In this document: in pieces, positions 24,245 through 33,518 of the stretch | Layout: the number at the start of each line of letters is the position of its first letter | How positions within the stretch are numbered: position 1 is the stretch's first letter | From: Guptibacillus hwajinpoensis | GTDB lineage: Bacteria > Bacillota > Bacilli > Bacillales > Bacillaceae_O | Reading direction: 5' to 3' | Length of the DNA stretch: 64,000 bases | NCBI GenBank assembly: GCA_016841765.1 | Contig: JAENYN010000012.1 | Coordinates: 31,604 to 95,603 of the forward strand | Notes under the pieces: generated by a model | Databases searched by the model: none | What the model was told of the DNA's origin: nothing | Seen by the model: the letters and a program-made list of their open reading frames with translations, nothing else | Position numbers and translations under genes: made by a program

Positions 24245-25027
24245 TTATTGTGAATCTGCTATTTTTTCAAGGTTGCCGTTGCGGTCCATGCGGAAGGCGG
24301 TCGATGGTTTATCGTCTTCTTCCATGAGGACCATGCGGCGGGCGCGATCCATGATTTGCAGCAATGCCTGGTAGTCTTCCTGCATTTGCTGGTGCTGTTT
24401 TTCAAGCTGTTTGACGCGCTGTTCCAATTTATGGTTCAACTCCGTGATCTCCTCGTTTTCTTGCCGTAATCTTTCATTCTCTATCGCCATGCGCTCGTCT
24501 TGCAAGCTGGAATCTCGGAAGCTCTGTAAATAGGCAATGACACCGTCAAGCGTCATGGCGCCGGTACCCTGGGTGCCGGATGTCTCTGATGAAACGGATG
24601 AAACAGCAGTAGGCTCCTGTTCTATGCCTGCCGGGAGAAACAGTTCATCAGCTGACTCAGAGGTGAATGTTTCAATAGACGGCTGCTGCGAGACTGGATT
24701 TTCCTGATGCGGCACTTGATAAATGGTTGACTGCGGGACAGAAGCAACCGCTGTCGGCCTGGATGGCGTTCTTTGCACCTGTTTTCTTCCCTGTTCGGCC
24801 CGTTTCTTCTCCTTCCGCTGCTTTTTGGCAAGGCTGATCGCCTGTTCATATTTGTTGCGGACAACGGCATTCCAGCGGAAGCCGCAGGCAGCGGATGTGC
24901 GGTTCAGTTTGTCCCCGACTTCGTCAAAAGCATTGAGCTGGGTACTGCCTTCGCGGATATGCCGCAAAACCGTTTCAGCAAGCAGTAAATCATCTTCTTC
25001 TGACCAAGCATCTTGTCTGACTTTCAT
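24245..25027 (-). CDS. rsfA: RsfA family prespore-specific transcription factor
   Basis: RsfA modulates sigma-F-dependent genes in the forespore. The 260-residue protein has an N-terminal Myb/SANT-like domain: QDAWSEEDDLLLAETVLRHIREG then DEVGDKLNRTSAACGFRWNAVVR. A basic stretch (AKKQRKEKKRAEQGRKQ), a low-complexity Ser/Thr/Gln middle and a long C-terminal coiled coil (about 165-235) follow. The ATG at 25027 fits the ywfN-type start MKVRQDAW and is preceded by gaggaag. Confidence 0.88.
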   Translation of the reverse strand: MKVRQDAWSEEDDLLLAETVLRHIREGSTQLNAFDEVGDKLNRTSAACGFRWNAVVRNKYEQAISLAKKQRKEKKRAEQGRKQVQRTPSRPTAVASVPQSTIYQVPHQENPVSQQPSIETFTSESADELFLPAGIEQEPTAVSSVSSETSGTQGTGAMTLDGVIAYLQSFRDSSLQDERMAIENERLRQENEEITELNHKLEQRVKQLEKQHQQMQEDYQALLQIMDRARRMVLMEEDDKPSTAFRMDRNGNLEKIADSQ

Positions 25028-25084
25028 GGTATTCTTCCTCTCTTTAACTTGATTTATAGTTTCTCAAAAGGCAAATAAAAGTGC

Positions 25085-25119
25085 AGTGCCTGGCAATTGC
25101 CTCGCAATTGCCAGGCACT
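25085..25119. repeat. TGCCTGGCAATTGC palindrome, copy 3
   Basis: The core is identical to the other 31-base copies, here with the arms extended by AG/CT (AGTGCC...GGCACT). It lies about 60 bases upstream of rsfA. Confidence 0.9.
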
Positions 25120-25366
25120 TTCCCAAAGAAAAAACGTTCTGTTGCTCTCAGTTTCACCAGATTGCACAGGATTCATACACGGAGGGAGGAAAATTGCTAG
25201 ATTTTGTGTATATTTGAACATCTTTTCGGGAGGCGTTGTTTCCTTGCAACGGCAGGGTAAACGGTGTACAATATCGTTTAGCTGTTAAAAATAAACATGC
25301 ATATTGCGACAACCGTTCGTTTGTTTGATATAGAAGAACTGATTAATAGGTAAAGAAGGTGAGATC

Positions 25367-25591
25367 ATGGCGAATGAATTTCGGGTTTGCGATGATTGCC
25401 AGGCAACGAATATCAAAACGCTCATTCCGCGGCTGAAGAAAGTGGATCCGGGTGCTGATATTGAAATCGGCTGCCAGTCTTACTGCGGGCCTGGCCGCAA
25501 AAAGTCATTTGCGTTTGTCAATAATCGCCCGGTATCCGCACCGAGCGAAGACGAATTGATCCAAAAAGTTGAGAAAAAAGTGAAGAAGTAA
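25367..25591 (+). CDS. DUF1450 family small protein (YuzB-like)
   Basis: The 74-residue protein has four Cys in two clusters, CDDCQ (8-12) and CQSYCGPG (about 35-42), as in the DUF1450/YuzB family. The pattern suggests a metal or redox site, but no function is known. The ATG follows aaaggtga. It is monocistronic. Confidence 0.82.
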   Translation: MANEFRVCDDCQATNIKTLIPRLKKVDPGADIEIGCQSYCGPGRKKSFAFVNNRPVSAPSEDELIQKVEKKVKK

Positions 25592-25935
25592 TTGGAAATC
25601 TTTCTGCTGGCACCCTGCCGAACGGGGCGCCTGACAATTTGATTTCATGCCGCGCGAATAGCCGGCTTTAAGGCATCCTGTCAACCAGGGTGTTTTTTTA
25701 CCATATAAGAAAGTATAAATTGTCAGCAAGGTAGTATTTCGACGCGGATGCCAATTTTAAGAATATAGATAAGGGCAACTACGCCTCTGTCTTCGCCTGA
25801 AGGCTCGCCAATCGGCGAGTTTTCTTTACGGTGTGGGATGATGTAAATTATCAGCAAAGAAGTGTAATCGGTGAGTCGGCCAAATTAGAGGCAAGGGCGC
25901 CGCTGTCTTCATATGCAAGATCGCCAGTCGGTTAG
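25592..25935 (+). repeat. Gene-free interval with a diverged direct repeat of about 130 bp
   Basis: Two stretches, roughly 25717-25820 and 25848-25935, share AAATT(G/A)TCAGCAA, a GGGC(A/G)-CGCC-CTGTCTTC block and the ending TCGCCA(A/G)TCGG in the same order. They are old, imperfect copies. No gene is supported here. Confidence 0.45.
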
Positions 25936-25962
25936 TCATCTTCTCCGGTGATATTTTTGAGT

Positions 25963-26114
25963 GGCGCGATATCTCTTCGCTGGGGCATGAAACCTCCCTT
26001 GAATGGCGTGAAAACCTGCATTTGGCGTGAAACACACCCATTTGCACGTGTAAATCCAGAGATAAGGCGAGAAAATGGCAGCACTTGGCGTGAATGACCG
26101 GGCATGTGGCGTGC
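25963..26114 (-). repeat. Array of 21-bp-spaced TTCACGCC-type units (array 2)
   Basis: Units of GGCGTGA type start at 25963, 25984, 26005, 26024, 26045, 26066, 26087 and 26108; all steps are 21 bp except one of 19. Exact GGCGTGA occurs at 26005, 26024 and 26087; others differ by one to three bases. The 12-14 bases between units are not conserved. The interval up to the next gene at 26526 shows nothing further that I recognise. Confidence 0.85.
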
Positions 26115-26525
26115 AACCCGGGCAGCAGTTTTTAATTTAGCAGACAATAAAGCCTGACTTTTACAACACACCCCGGACATTTTTACAAAACTTCCATGCG
26201 TTTTCGCCCTTTTTCATTTGAACGGGTATCGTTCTTATAAATAATTCCCCCCACCGACAAGCTTCTAAATCCGGAGCCCGCGCAAGGTTTTAAAAGAGCC
26301 CGATCAGGCAAATCTATAAAAAAGCGATAAGAGCTTGTATTCTATCCACATTCCCATATATCGGCGATTTTTCCCAGTTATCTTCAAAATTCCTGCTGTT
26401 TCGGCAGGTTTAAATGGGGTAAAGAAGAATATATAATGGAGTAAATAACAACGGAGAACGAAGCTGCAGCCACATTGCCGGCAATGTTTGCGGCTGTTTT
26501 TAATGAAGTGGGGAAGGGGACCGCT

Positions 26526-27824
26526 ATGCCATATGCCGATGAGCAATTGAATGAAGAAAAAGTGTTTAAAGATCCGGTCCATCGTTACATACATGTTCGG
26601 GATAAATTGATATGGGATTTGATCGGAACGGCTGAATTCCAGCGGCTGCGCCGGATCCGCCAGCTCGGCACGACTTTTTTGACGTTCCACGGGGCGGAAC
26701 ACAGCCGTTTCAACCATTCGCTCGGCGTTTATGAAATCGTCCGCCGCATGCTCAATGTGTTCCATGACCGGCCGAATTGGAACGACAATGACCGGCTGCT
26801 GTGCCTGGCGGCTGCCCTTCTTCACGATGTCGGCCATGGCCCGTTTTCCCATTCGTTTGAAAAAGTGTTCCATCTCGATCATGAAGAGTGGACTCGGGCC
26901 ATCATATTAGGGGATACCGAAATCAATGCTGTCCTCAAGCGGGTCGATCCCGGCTTTCCAAAAGAAGTTGCTGAAGTCATTGCGAAGACCCATCCGAACA
27001 AGCTGATTGTGAGCATGATTTCAAGCCAGATCGATGCGGATCGAATGGATTACTTGCAGCGAGATGCCTATTATACCGGTGTCAGCTACGGCCACTTCGA
27101 TATGGAGCGGATTTTGCGCGTGATGCGGCCGCAGGAAGATCAGGTCGTCATCAAAGAGTCCGGAATGCATGCTGTAGAAGATTACATCATGAGCCGATAT
27201 CAAATGTACTGGCAAGTTTATTTCCATCCGGTCACCCGCAGCGCCGAAGTGATTTTGAGTAAAATCCTGCACCGGGCCAAGAAGTTATATGAAAACGGCT
27301 ATACGTTCAAGCTGAAGCCGCTGCATTTTATCTCCATTTTTAGTGGGGAACCTACTTTGAAGGATTATTTGCGGCTTGATGAATCAGTCATTTTATATTA
27401 CTTCCAGATGTGGACGGAAGAAGACGATCCGATTTTGCGCGATCTTTCGGACCGGTTTATCAACCGGAAATTATATAAATATATCGAGTTCAACCCGCAT
27501 TTACATATGAAGCAATGGATGGAACTGACCGACCTTTTCAAACAGGCGGACATTGACCCGGAATACTACCTTGAGGTCGATTCATCATCCGACCTGCCGT
27601 ACGATTTTTACCGGCCTGGTGAAGAAGGCGAGCGGATCCCGATCTATTTGCTGATGCCTGGCGGCGATATTAAGGAGCTGTCGCGCGAATCGGACATCGT
27701 CGAAGCCATTTCCGGCAAAAAACGGACCGATCATAAGCTTTATTTTCCCGACGACATGGTCGATGACCTATCGGAGCATAAAGAAGCGAAGCTGAAGATC
27801 AAAGAGATCGTGGACAATGTGTAA
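26526..27824 (+). CDS. ywfO: HD domain phosphohydrolase YwfO
   Basis: The 432-residue protein carries RLRRIRQLGTTFLTFHGAEHSRFNHSLGVYEI near residues 35-66 and the HD motif LLHDVGHGPFSHSFE near 97-111, the metal-binding core of dGTPase-like HD hydrolases. ISSQIDADRMDYLQRDAYYTGVSYG is also typical. The start at 26526 (MPYADEQL) is chosen because gggaagggga precedes it. YwfO-family enzymes are probably nucleotide phosphohydrolases; the natural substrate is uncertain. Confidence 0.9.
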   Translation: MPYADEQLNEEKVFKDPVHRYIHVRDKLIWDLIGTAEFQRLRRIRQLGTTFLTFHGAEHSRFNHSLGVYEIVRRMLNVFHDRPNWNDNDRLLCLAAALLHDVGHGPFSHSFEKVFHLDHEEWTRAIILGDTEINAVLKRVDPGFPKEVAEVIAKTHPNKLIVSMISSQIDADRMDYLQRDAYYTGVSYGHFDMERILRVMRPQEDQVVIKESGMHAVEDYIMSRYQMYWQVYFHPVTRSAEVILSKILHRAKKLYENGYTFKLKPLHFISIFSGEPTLKDYLRLDESVILYYFQMWTEEDDPILRDLSDRFINRKLYKYIEFNPHLHMKQWMELTDLFKQADIDPEYYLEVDSSSDLPYDFYRPGEEGERIPIYLLMPGGDIKELSRESDIVEAISGKKRTDHKLYFPDDMVDDLSEHKEAKLKIKEIVDNV

Positions 27825-27913
27825 ATTTTAAAGGGTTACAGTTTGATGAGAACAACCGGCTTAGCCAGGTTTTCGATACAAGGAAATTATAGAGAGATAG
27901 GAGATGAGGGGGC

Positions 27914-28420
27914 TTGTTAGTAGAACACGCCAAGGTTATGAAGGTTTTTGCTGATGTAGGGGAAGTCGTGGGCAGGAAAAAGCTTCAAAAAATGATATTC
28001 ATCGCTAAAAAGATGGGTTATCCGTTCCATGAAAAATACAATTTCCACTTTTTCGGGCCTTATTCCGAAGAATTGACGTTAAAAATTGAAGAGCTTTGCA
28101 ATTTGGGTTTCCTCGATGAAGTGAAGGAGAAAAAGGGCGGGTATATGCAATACCGCTACACGATGACTGCCGACGGGGAGCAGTTTTTGGCCCACTATGA
28201 AGTGGACAACCCAGCACTGCATACGTGCATGGCTGATATGAACGGCCAGAGCTCACGTTTTCTAGAGCTCGTGTCGACAGTCCTTTATTTTGATGACCTC
28301 GACAAGGAGCAGGTAAAAGAAAAAATCTTCACGCTGAAAAGCAAGCAAAACTATTCTGAAGAAGAAATAGATGAAGCCTATCAATATATTGAGGGATTGA
28401 AAACAAAAAAAGTTCATTAA
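27914..28420 (+). CDS. ywgA: YwgA family protein
   Basis: The 168-residue protein begins at TTG 27914 (LVEHAKVMKVFADVG), with gaggggg just before it. It resembles the YwgA family, with a winged-helix-like N-terminal half (VVGRKKLQKMIFIAKKMG...NFHFFGPYSEELT) and a helical C-terminal half. The N-terminal part also recalls the DUF4065/SocA-like fold. It follows ywfO by 90 bases, as in B. subtilis. Function is unknown. Confidence 0.82.
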   Translation: MLVEHAKVMKVFADVGEVVGRKKLQKMIFIAKKMGYPFHEKYNFHFFGPYSEELTLKIEELCNLGFLDEVKEKKGGYMQYRYTMTADGEQFLAHYEVDNPALHTCMADMNGQSSRFLELVSTVLYFDDLDKEQVKEKIFTLKSKQNYSEEEIDEAYQYIEGLKTKKVH

Positions 28421-28452
28421 AAAGAGGCTGCCGGCATGGGCAGCCTCTTTTT
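28421..28452 (+). terminator. Terminator after ywgA
   Basis: AAAGAGGCTGCC and GGCAGCCTCTTTTT form a 12-pair stem with a six-base loop directly at the stop codon. Confidence 0.9.
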
Positions 28453-28543
28453 GATTCTTGAAAGTATCCGTGTTTGCAACTGTTTGTCGAAGATTATCAG
28501 TATACAATTTTTTTGATTAAAATTTTGTTTTTTATGCATGTAA

Positions 28544-28576
28544 AAAGCCCTCCCCCGGAAGAATCGGAAGAGGGCG
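28544..28576 (-). terminator. Terminator of the purine permease gene
   Basis: On the minus strand GCCCTC pairs with GAGGGC and TTTTTAC follows. It lies 40 bases past the permease stop codon. Confidence 0.6.
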
Positions 28577-28611
28577 TTACGCGTGGTGACAGACACCTTT
28601 CGACTTACCTT

Positions 28612-29913
28612 TTAGTGCGGCAAAAATGCCAGCTGGAAAAAGAAAAGGACAGCGAAAACATACACAAGCGGGTGGACGTCACGCCATTTTCCTTTGACGA
28701 TCTTCATCAGCGGATAGGTGATGAAGCCAAGGGCGATGCCGGTGGCAATGCTGGAGGTGAGCGGCATGCTCAAAATGATCAGGAAAGCCGGGAAGGCTTC
28801 GTCAAATTCATTCCACTGGATCTGGCCGATGGACCCCATCATCAAACTGCCGACGATAATAAGCGCTGGTGCTGTAATGGCGGAGATACCCGAAACGGCG
28901 CCGACCAGCGGGGCAAAAAAGGCGGCAATCACGAACATGATGGCTACAACGAGTGAAGTCAGGCCCGTCCGCCCGCCGGCGGCAACACCGGCAGACGATT
29001 CGATATAGGCGGTAGTCGGGCTCGTTCCGAACACTGCGCCGACAGATGTTGCAACAGAGTCGGCCAGTAAAGCCTGGCGCGCCCGCGGCAGCGTTTTGCC
29101 TTTCATCAGGCCGGCCTGTTCTGCAACGCCGACCATCGTGCCGGTTGTATCAAAAATCGTGACGAGCAGGAAGGAAAACACGACCGCATACAGGCCGTAG
29201 CTGATCACATCGCCGAAAGCGGCAATTGGGTTCGTGATGATCAGTCCTTCCGGCAGGGATGGGGTTGACACGACACCTGCTTCAAACGAAAGCTGGCCAG
29301 TGAAAAAGGCGATGATGCCGGTTGCGATCATGCCGAAAAACAGGGCGCCGCTGATATTCATTGCCATCAAAACAATCGTGATGCCAAGACCGGCAAGCGC
29401 AAGCAGGACGGACGGATCATGCAAATCCCCGAGCTGTACAAGATTTTGCGGATGGTCAGCGATGATGCCGGTCATGCGGAGGCCGATGAAGGCGATGAAC
29501 AGCCCGATGCCGGATGTGATGCCGTGCTTGAGATTGGCGGGAATGGCTTCAATCAGTTTCTCGCGGAACGTTGTCAGGGATAGGAGCACGAACAGGATAC
29601 CGGCGACGAATACAGCCGCAAAAGCGACCTCGTAAGAAATCGCATCAGAGCTGCCGACAACCGAATAAGCGAAATACGCGTTCAATCCCATGCCGGGTGC
29701 GATCGCAATCGGGTAGTTTGCCATAAATGCCATCCAAAGCGTCCCGATGACGGACGCGATAATCGTTGCCATGAACACCTGGTCAAACGATGCTCCGGCA
29801 TTTGATAGAATGACCGGGTTCACAATCACGATGTACACCATTGTTAAAAACGTCGTAAGCCCGGCGAGAATTTCCGTTTTCACCGTTGTATTGTTTTCGT
29901 TTAATTTAAACAT
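28612..29913 (-). CDS. NCS2 family purine permease (AzgA/PbuG type)
   Basis: The protein of about 433 residues has some 12 membrane segments and the AzgA-type signatures KTEILAGLTTFLTMVYIVIVNPVIL at the start, GMGLNAYFAYSV near 87 and a conserved VFGTSPTTAYIESSAGVAAGGRTGLTS near 300. Such proteins import guanine, hypoxanthine or adenine with protons. The start at 29913 follows ggagg; the frame is open to 29940. I looked for a purine riboswitch upstream and did not find one. Which purine is taken up cannot be told. Confidence 0.87.
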   Translation of the reverse strand: MFKLNENNTTVKTEILAGLTTFLTMVYIVIVNPVILSNAGASFDQVFMATIIASVIGTLWMAFMANYPIAIAPGMGLNAYFAYSVVGSSDAISYEVAFAAVFVAGILFVLLSLTTFREKLIEAIPANLKHGITSGIGLFIAFIGLRMTGIIADHPQNLVQLGDLHDPSVLLALAGLGITIVLMAMNISGALFFGMIATGIIAFFTGQLSFEAGVVSTPSLPEGLIITNPIAAFGDVISYGLYAVVFSFLLVTIFDTTGTMVGVAEQAGLMKGKTLPRARQALLADSVATSVGAVFGTSPTTAYIESSAGVAAGGRTGLTSLVVAIMFVIAAFFAPLVGAVSGISAITAPALIIVGSLMMGSIGQIQWNEFDEAFPAFLIILSMPLTSSIATGIALGFITYPLMKIVKGKWRDVHPLVYVFAVLFFFQLAFLPH

Positions 29914-30073
29914 AGGGAAAACCTCCAAATTTACGAACATTTAATCAACCATTAATCATAATATTCGTTTTTTGGTAGATTTGCAAGGGTGGATTACAGA
30001 TAAACCCACTTTTGGACTGCATGAAAGCCTGTATGGGGGAATTTGTAATGGAAGGAAAGTTTTATTGTGAAAA

Positions 30074-30114
30074 AAGAAGCTGCCTTCCAGTTCAAAATGG
30101 AAGTTCAGCTTCTT
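30074..30114 (-). terminator. Terminator of ywhB
   Basis: AAGAAGCTG..TTCCA and TGGAA..CAGCTTCTT pair around an eight-base loop, next to the stop codon of the minus-strand gene. Confidence 0.75.
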
Positions 30115-30123
30115 GAATCTTCG

Positions 30124-30309
30124 TTATTCGTCGCTTAGCAGTTTTCCGCCGACAGCGTATTCGCTTTTTTCCATTTCTTCAATGAAGACAGCGATTTTTT
30201 CTTTCGGTGCATTTGCTGTTTCGGATACGGCTTCGGTCACTTTTTCAACCATCGCCCGCTTTTGCTCGTCTGTGCGGCCGGAAAGCAGCTTGATTGTCAC
30301 GTATGGCAT
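30124..30309 (-). CDS. ywhB: 4-oxalocrotonate tautomerase family protein YwhB
   Basis: The 61-residue protein begins MPYVTIKLLSGRTDEQKR; after Met removal Pro1 is the catalytic base of this family. Arg near position 11 and the C-terminal segment AVGGKLLSD fit short 4-OT subunits. The ATG at 30309 is required by the Pro1 chemistry and follows aaaggag; a GTG three codons upstream is not the start. The physiological substrate is unknown. Confidence 0.9.
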   Translation of the reverse strand: MPYVTIKLLSGRTDEQKRAMVEKVTEAVSETANAPKEKIAVFIEEMEKSEYAVGGKLLSDE

Positions 30310-30463
30310 GTTATCCACTCCTTTTATGTAAAATAGGTTGCTTCTTTATTTTATCATGATTTCGGACGAGCCTAAAAACGCCGCAGGATGAATTTAACAA
30401 GAACAGTATGATAAAATGATAGCAATCTAGCTAAACTGACAATGTTGAAAAAGGGGAGATACG

Positions 30464-30979
30464 ATGAGTGAGTCCAATGGCGGCAACAAGAAAAAGCCGG
30501 CTTTCAATATCATTAAGAAGGATTCAACGGACGGCCACGGCGGATTTGGTGCCGGCTCGTTCAGCCTTGATAACATATCACCGGTGTTCATAGACGTCGA
30601 GGAGGGCAATGCGTTCATTGATGTCGGTGCGATGCATGCCCGCAGCCAGGTGGAAAAGGGGATTAAATTTCTGCCTGATAAGGAAGATGTGCCGAATGGC
30701 AAGCCGTACTGGCTCGTCTGGGTGACGGTCGAACGCGGAGCGGAAGGACCGTATTACCATGGTGTCACAGCCTGTGAGATGACGGTTGACCGGGACATCC
30801 GCCGCGGCTACAAATCGCTGCCGGAACATGTCAACCGAATGGACAAATCGATGAAAGGGCGGATCATCGTCGATCATATCGATGACAAATCAAAACAGAT
30901 CCTCCGCGATTTCCTGAAGGACTTCAACGAAGAATACTGGGAGCATTCCTCAGATCAACTCAAGGAAGGCCTGGCATAA
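30464..30979 (+). CDS. ywhD: YwhD family protein
   Basis: The 171-residue protein with FNIIKKDSTDGHGGFGAGSFSLDNISPVFIDVEEGNAFIDVGAMHARSQVEKGI (split over residues about 14-66) matches the YwhD family, conserved in Bacillus next to ywhB and pbpG. It has no membrane segment or catalytic motif that I can name. The start follows aaaaggggaga. A strong terminator ends the unit. Confidence 0.88.
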   Translation: MSESNGGNKKKPAFNIIKKDSTDGHGGFGAGSFSLDNISPVFIDVEEGNAFIDVGAMHARSQVEKGIKFLPDKEDVPNGKPYWLVWVTVERGAEGPYYHGVTACEMTVDRDIRRGYKSLPEHVNRMDKSMKGRIIVDHIDDKSKQILRDFLKDFNEEYWEHSSDQLKEGLA

Positions 30980-31102
30980 CTTAACAGATATTTTGAACAA
31001 ATTGTGAACAATTTTTGAACAAAAATCGAAAAACTTGTCCTTTTATTGGCAAGAAAGTAAACTAATTTTATATCGCAACACACATGCGATTACTAGGACT
31101 GG

Positions 31103-31132
31103 AAAAAAGCCGGCGGGAGTGCCGGCTTTTTT
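31103..31132 (+). terminator. Terminator of ywhD
   Basis: AAAAAAGCCGGC and GCCGGCTTTTTT form a perfect 12-pair stem around a six-base loop. It may also stop transcription from the opposite strand. Confidence 0.9.
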
Positions 31133-31167
31133 CTATGGCCCTGTCGGGAAATAATTATGGGAAATGA

Positions 31168-31211
31168 TTGCCTGGGAATTGCCTGGCACCTGCCAGGCAA
31201 TTCCCAGGCAA
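31168..31211. repeat. Long TGCCTGG-type palindrome (variant with 21-base arms)
   Basis: The left arm, starting TTGCCTGGGAATTGCC and ending TGGCA, is 21 bases and is exactly complementary to the right arm at 31191-31211, with a two-base CC loop. It shares the TGCCTGGCA/AATTGCC wording of the 31-base family but nests two half-units. It lies just past the pbpG stop codon and lacks a T tract. Confidence 0.88.
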
Positions 31212-31236
31212 CTCAGCCCCAATTCCAAACCGCAAT

Positions 31237-33303
31237 CTATCCGAGCCAGTCTATGATCCTCCGGAAGAATCCTTTCTTTTCTTCCTTTTTGTCCACAGCC
31301 GGGACCGGTTTGCGGTCCTCAAAGTGGTCGTCGCAATAGTCGACCGGTTCTGTTCCTTCGATGAAGTAGGCGAGGCGGACGGCCGGGCAGTCTTTTGTCG
31401 CCAGTTTTCCGGTATGCGGATCGATGGTAGCGGCAATGACGTCTTTCGGCGGTGTGAAGCCACCCGTCTTTTCGTCCTTCAAGGCATCCTCCATAATATC
31501 GGCCCACATTTCTTTCGCATACTTGTGCTCCTCCACCCGGTTGATCGTTTGCCCTTTGTCATAGCCGACCCATACGGAGGTGACAAGCTGCGGCGAAAAG
31601 CCGATCATCCAGCTGTCGGTCCGGGTGGTGCCGGACTTGCCGGCATAAGGCCGGGTCAATTTGGGTTTGATCGGTATACCGGTAACGCGTGTATAGTCGT
31701 TCAGCGATTCATCGAACATGCCCGTCATCATATGGGTTGTGACAAAAGCGGCCGCTTTATCAAGTTTTTGCTCTTGTTTTCGATCACTCTCGTATAAAAC
31801 ATTCCCTTCGGAATCGACCACTTTCTTGATGAAAACCGGCACGGTGTTCTTGCCGCCGTTTGCAAGCCGGCTGAAGGCGCCGGTCATTTCGAGCGGGGTT
31901 ACCGGTGATGTGCCGAGGGCAAGGGACGGGACGGCCTTCAGTTTTGATTTGATGCCGAAACGCTTTGCCGTCTCCACCAGGTTTTCCGGCTGCAGGTACA
32001 TGTTTGTTTTCACGGCAAAAATGTTGTCTGACAGGGCGAGCGCCTGCGCCAGTGTAATCGGTCCATTGGCATAATAGTCATTGAAATTACTCGGTTTATA
32101 AACGGATTTCCCGTCATCGTAACGGAAAGCGGTCGGTTCGCTCGACAGCTGTGTCGCCGGCGTGAAGCCGCTCTCGACCGCTGCATAGTAAAGGATCGGC
32201 TTGAAGGTGGAGCCCGGCTGCCGTTTGGCCTGCACAGCCCGGTTGAATGGGCTCTCGCCGTAATCGCGTCCGCCAACGAGCGCTTTTACTTCGCCTGTCC
32301 GCGGGTCCATGACCACGATGGCAGCCTGAATGTCAGAGCCGGGTGCAATCGTGTCCTTCACTTTTTGTTCCGCAATATTTTGAATCGCGGGATCAAGAGA
32401 GGTGTAGACCTTCAGGCCGCCCATTTCAATCGTCTGTTCATCAAGCTTTACAACCGATTTCAGTTGTTTTTCAACAACATCCAGGAAATAGGGCGCCGCT
32501 TGCGGCTTTTCTTCTTCCTGTTTTACCCGGAACGTCAGCTCTTCACCGCGTGCTTTCTTTGCCTCAACCTCTGTCAGGGTGCCGGTCGACACCATCGCAG
32601 CCAGCACATTTTCCTGGCGGGACAGGGCATTTTCTTTATTAATGAGCGGTGAGTAATGGGCCGGTCCTTTCGGAATCCCGGACAGCAGGCTTGCTTCCGC
32701 AACAGTCAGCTCGCTTGCCGGTTTATCAAAATAAAAGTTGGCGGCCGCTTCAATTCCGTAAATGCCGTGACCGTAATAAATCGTATTCAAATAGCCTTCG
32801 AGAATCTGCTCTTTCGTATAGTTGACCTCGAGCCGCAGTGTGTAAAGCGCTTCGTTCAGCTTCCGCTTCCATGTTTTATCATGGCCGAGGTAAAGGTTGC
32901 GTGCATATTGCTGGGTGATCGTGCTCGCTCCCTGCACCTTCGCCATCGCTTTCAAGTCGGCCAGCGCCGCCCCGGCGATCCGTTTATAATCAAACCCATG
33001 ATGGCTGAAAAATTTTTTGTCCTCGATGGAAACAGTGGCTTCGATAGCAGCCTCTGAAATGTCATCAAGCTTCACCCAGTACCGTTTCTGGCCATTATTG
33101 CTTTCGCCGAGCTTTGCCCCGCCGGATCCGTAATATACGGTGGTCTGCTGAACGGCAAGCGGCGGCGGGCCTTCCGTTTTTGTATATACATACAGGCTGA
33201 GAATGCCGATTAACAGAAAGATAGATATAAAGGCTGTAATAAATGCGGTAAAACGCAAATAAGGAACGACCCTGCGCCAGTCCTGCTTCGTAAACCGTTT
33301 CAC
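31237..33303 (-). CDS. pbpG: Class A penicillin-binding protein (PBP1A family, PbpG/YwhE-like)
   Basis: The bifunctional enzyme of 688 residues has one N-terminal anchor (about 15-40). Its glycosyltransferase-51 domain shows SIEDKKFFSHHGFD and GASTITQQYARNLYLG. The transpeptidase domain shows the active-site serine in QPGSTFKPI, then LSDNIFAVK (SxN) and GKSGTTRTDSW (KSGT). It polymerises and crosslinks peptidoglycan; B. subtilis PbpG is made in the forespore. The GTG at 33303 is chosen because aagggggtgg precedes it, although the frame is open further upstream. It is divergent from speE. Confidence 0.92.
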   Translation of the reverse strand: MKRFTKQDWRRVVPYLRFTAFITAFISIFLLIGILSLYVYTKTEGPPPLAVQQTTVYYGSGGAKLGESNNGQKRYWVKLDDISEAAIEATVSIEDKKFFSHHGFDYKRIAGAALADLKAMAKVQGASTITQQYARNLYLGHDKTWKRKLNEALYTLRLEVNYTKEQILEGYLNTIYYGHGIYGIEAAANFYFDKPASELTVAEASLLSGIPKGPAHYSPLINKENALSRQENVLAAMVSTGTLTEVEAKKARGEELTFRVKQEEEKPQAAPYFLDVVEKQLKSVVKLDEQTIEMGGLKVYTSLDPAIQNIAEQKVKDTIAPGSDIQAAIVVMDPRTGEVKALVGGRDYGESPFNRAVQAKRQPGSTFKPILYYAAVESGFTPATQLSSEPTAFRYDDGKSVYKPSNFNDYYANGPITLAQALALSDNIFAVKTNMYLQPENLVETAKRFGIKSKLKAVPSLALGTSPVTPLEMTGAFSRLANGGKNTVPVFIKKVVDSEGNVLYESDRKQEQKLDKAAAFVTTHMMTGMFDESLNDYTRVTGIPIKPKLTRPYAGKSGTTRTDSWMIGFSPQLVTSVWVGYDKGQTINRVEEHKYAKEMWADIMEDALKDEKTGGFTPPKDVIAATIDPHTGKLATKDCPAVRLAYFIEGTEPVDYCDDHFEDRKPVPAVDKKEEKKGFFRRIIDWLG

Positions 33304-33389
33304 GATTCCACCCCCTTCACTTTTAATAACAGTATGGGAAGAGGGGTCCCGCTTTAAACGCGGCCTCCTATTAAAATCACAAATTATTA

Positions 33390-33417
33390 TTGCATTTTGG
33401 CAGAATTGCTCTATACT
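33390..33417 (+). promoter_or_regulatory. Putative sigma-A promoter of speE
   Basis: TTGCAT (33390-33395) and TATACT (33412-33417) are separated by 16 bases, about 100 bases before the speE start codon. Confidence 0.5.
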
Positions 33418-33518
33418 TTTCTTGTCAAAACACTGCGTTTGCAGGAAGAGGTTTGGGGAAAAGGTAAGTACAAGCAGACTATTTTGGATTTCCTTAAACA
33501 AAGAAAGGGTGCTGAAAA

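Noticed and set aside
28612..30112. Purine riboswitch expected ahead of the NCS2 permease gene
   Set aside because: I could not find the conserved purine aptamer core (TATA...ATATGG...TCTACC) in 29914-30073 on the minus strand.
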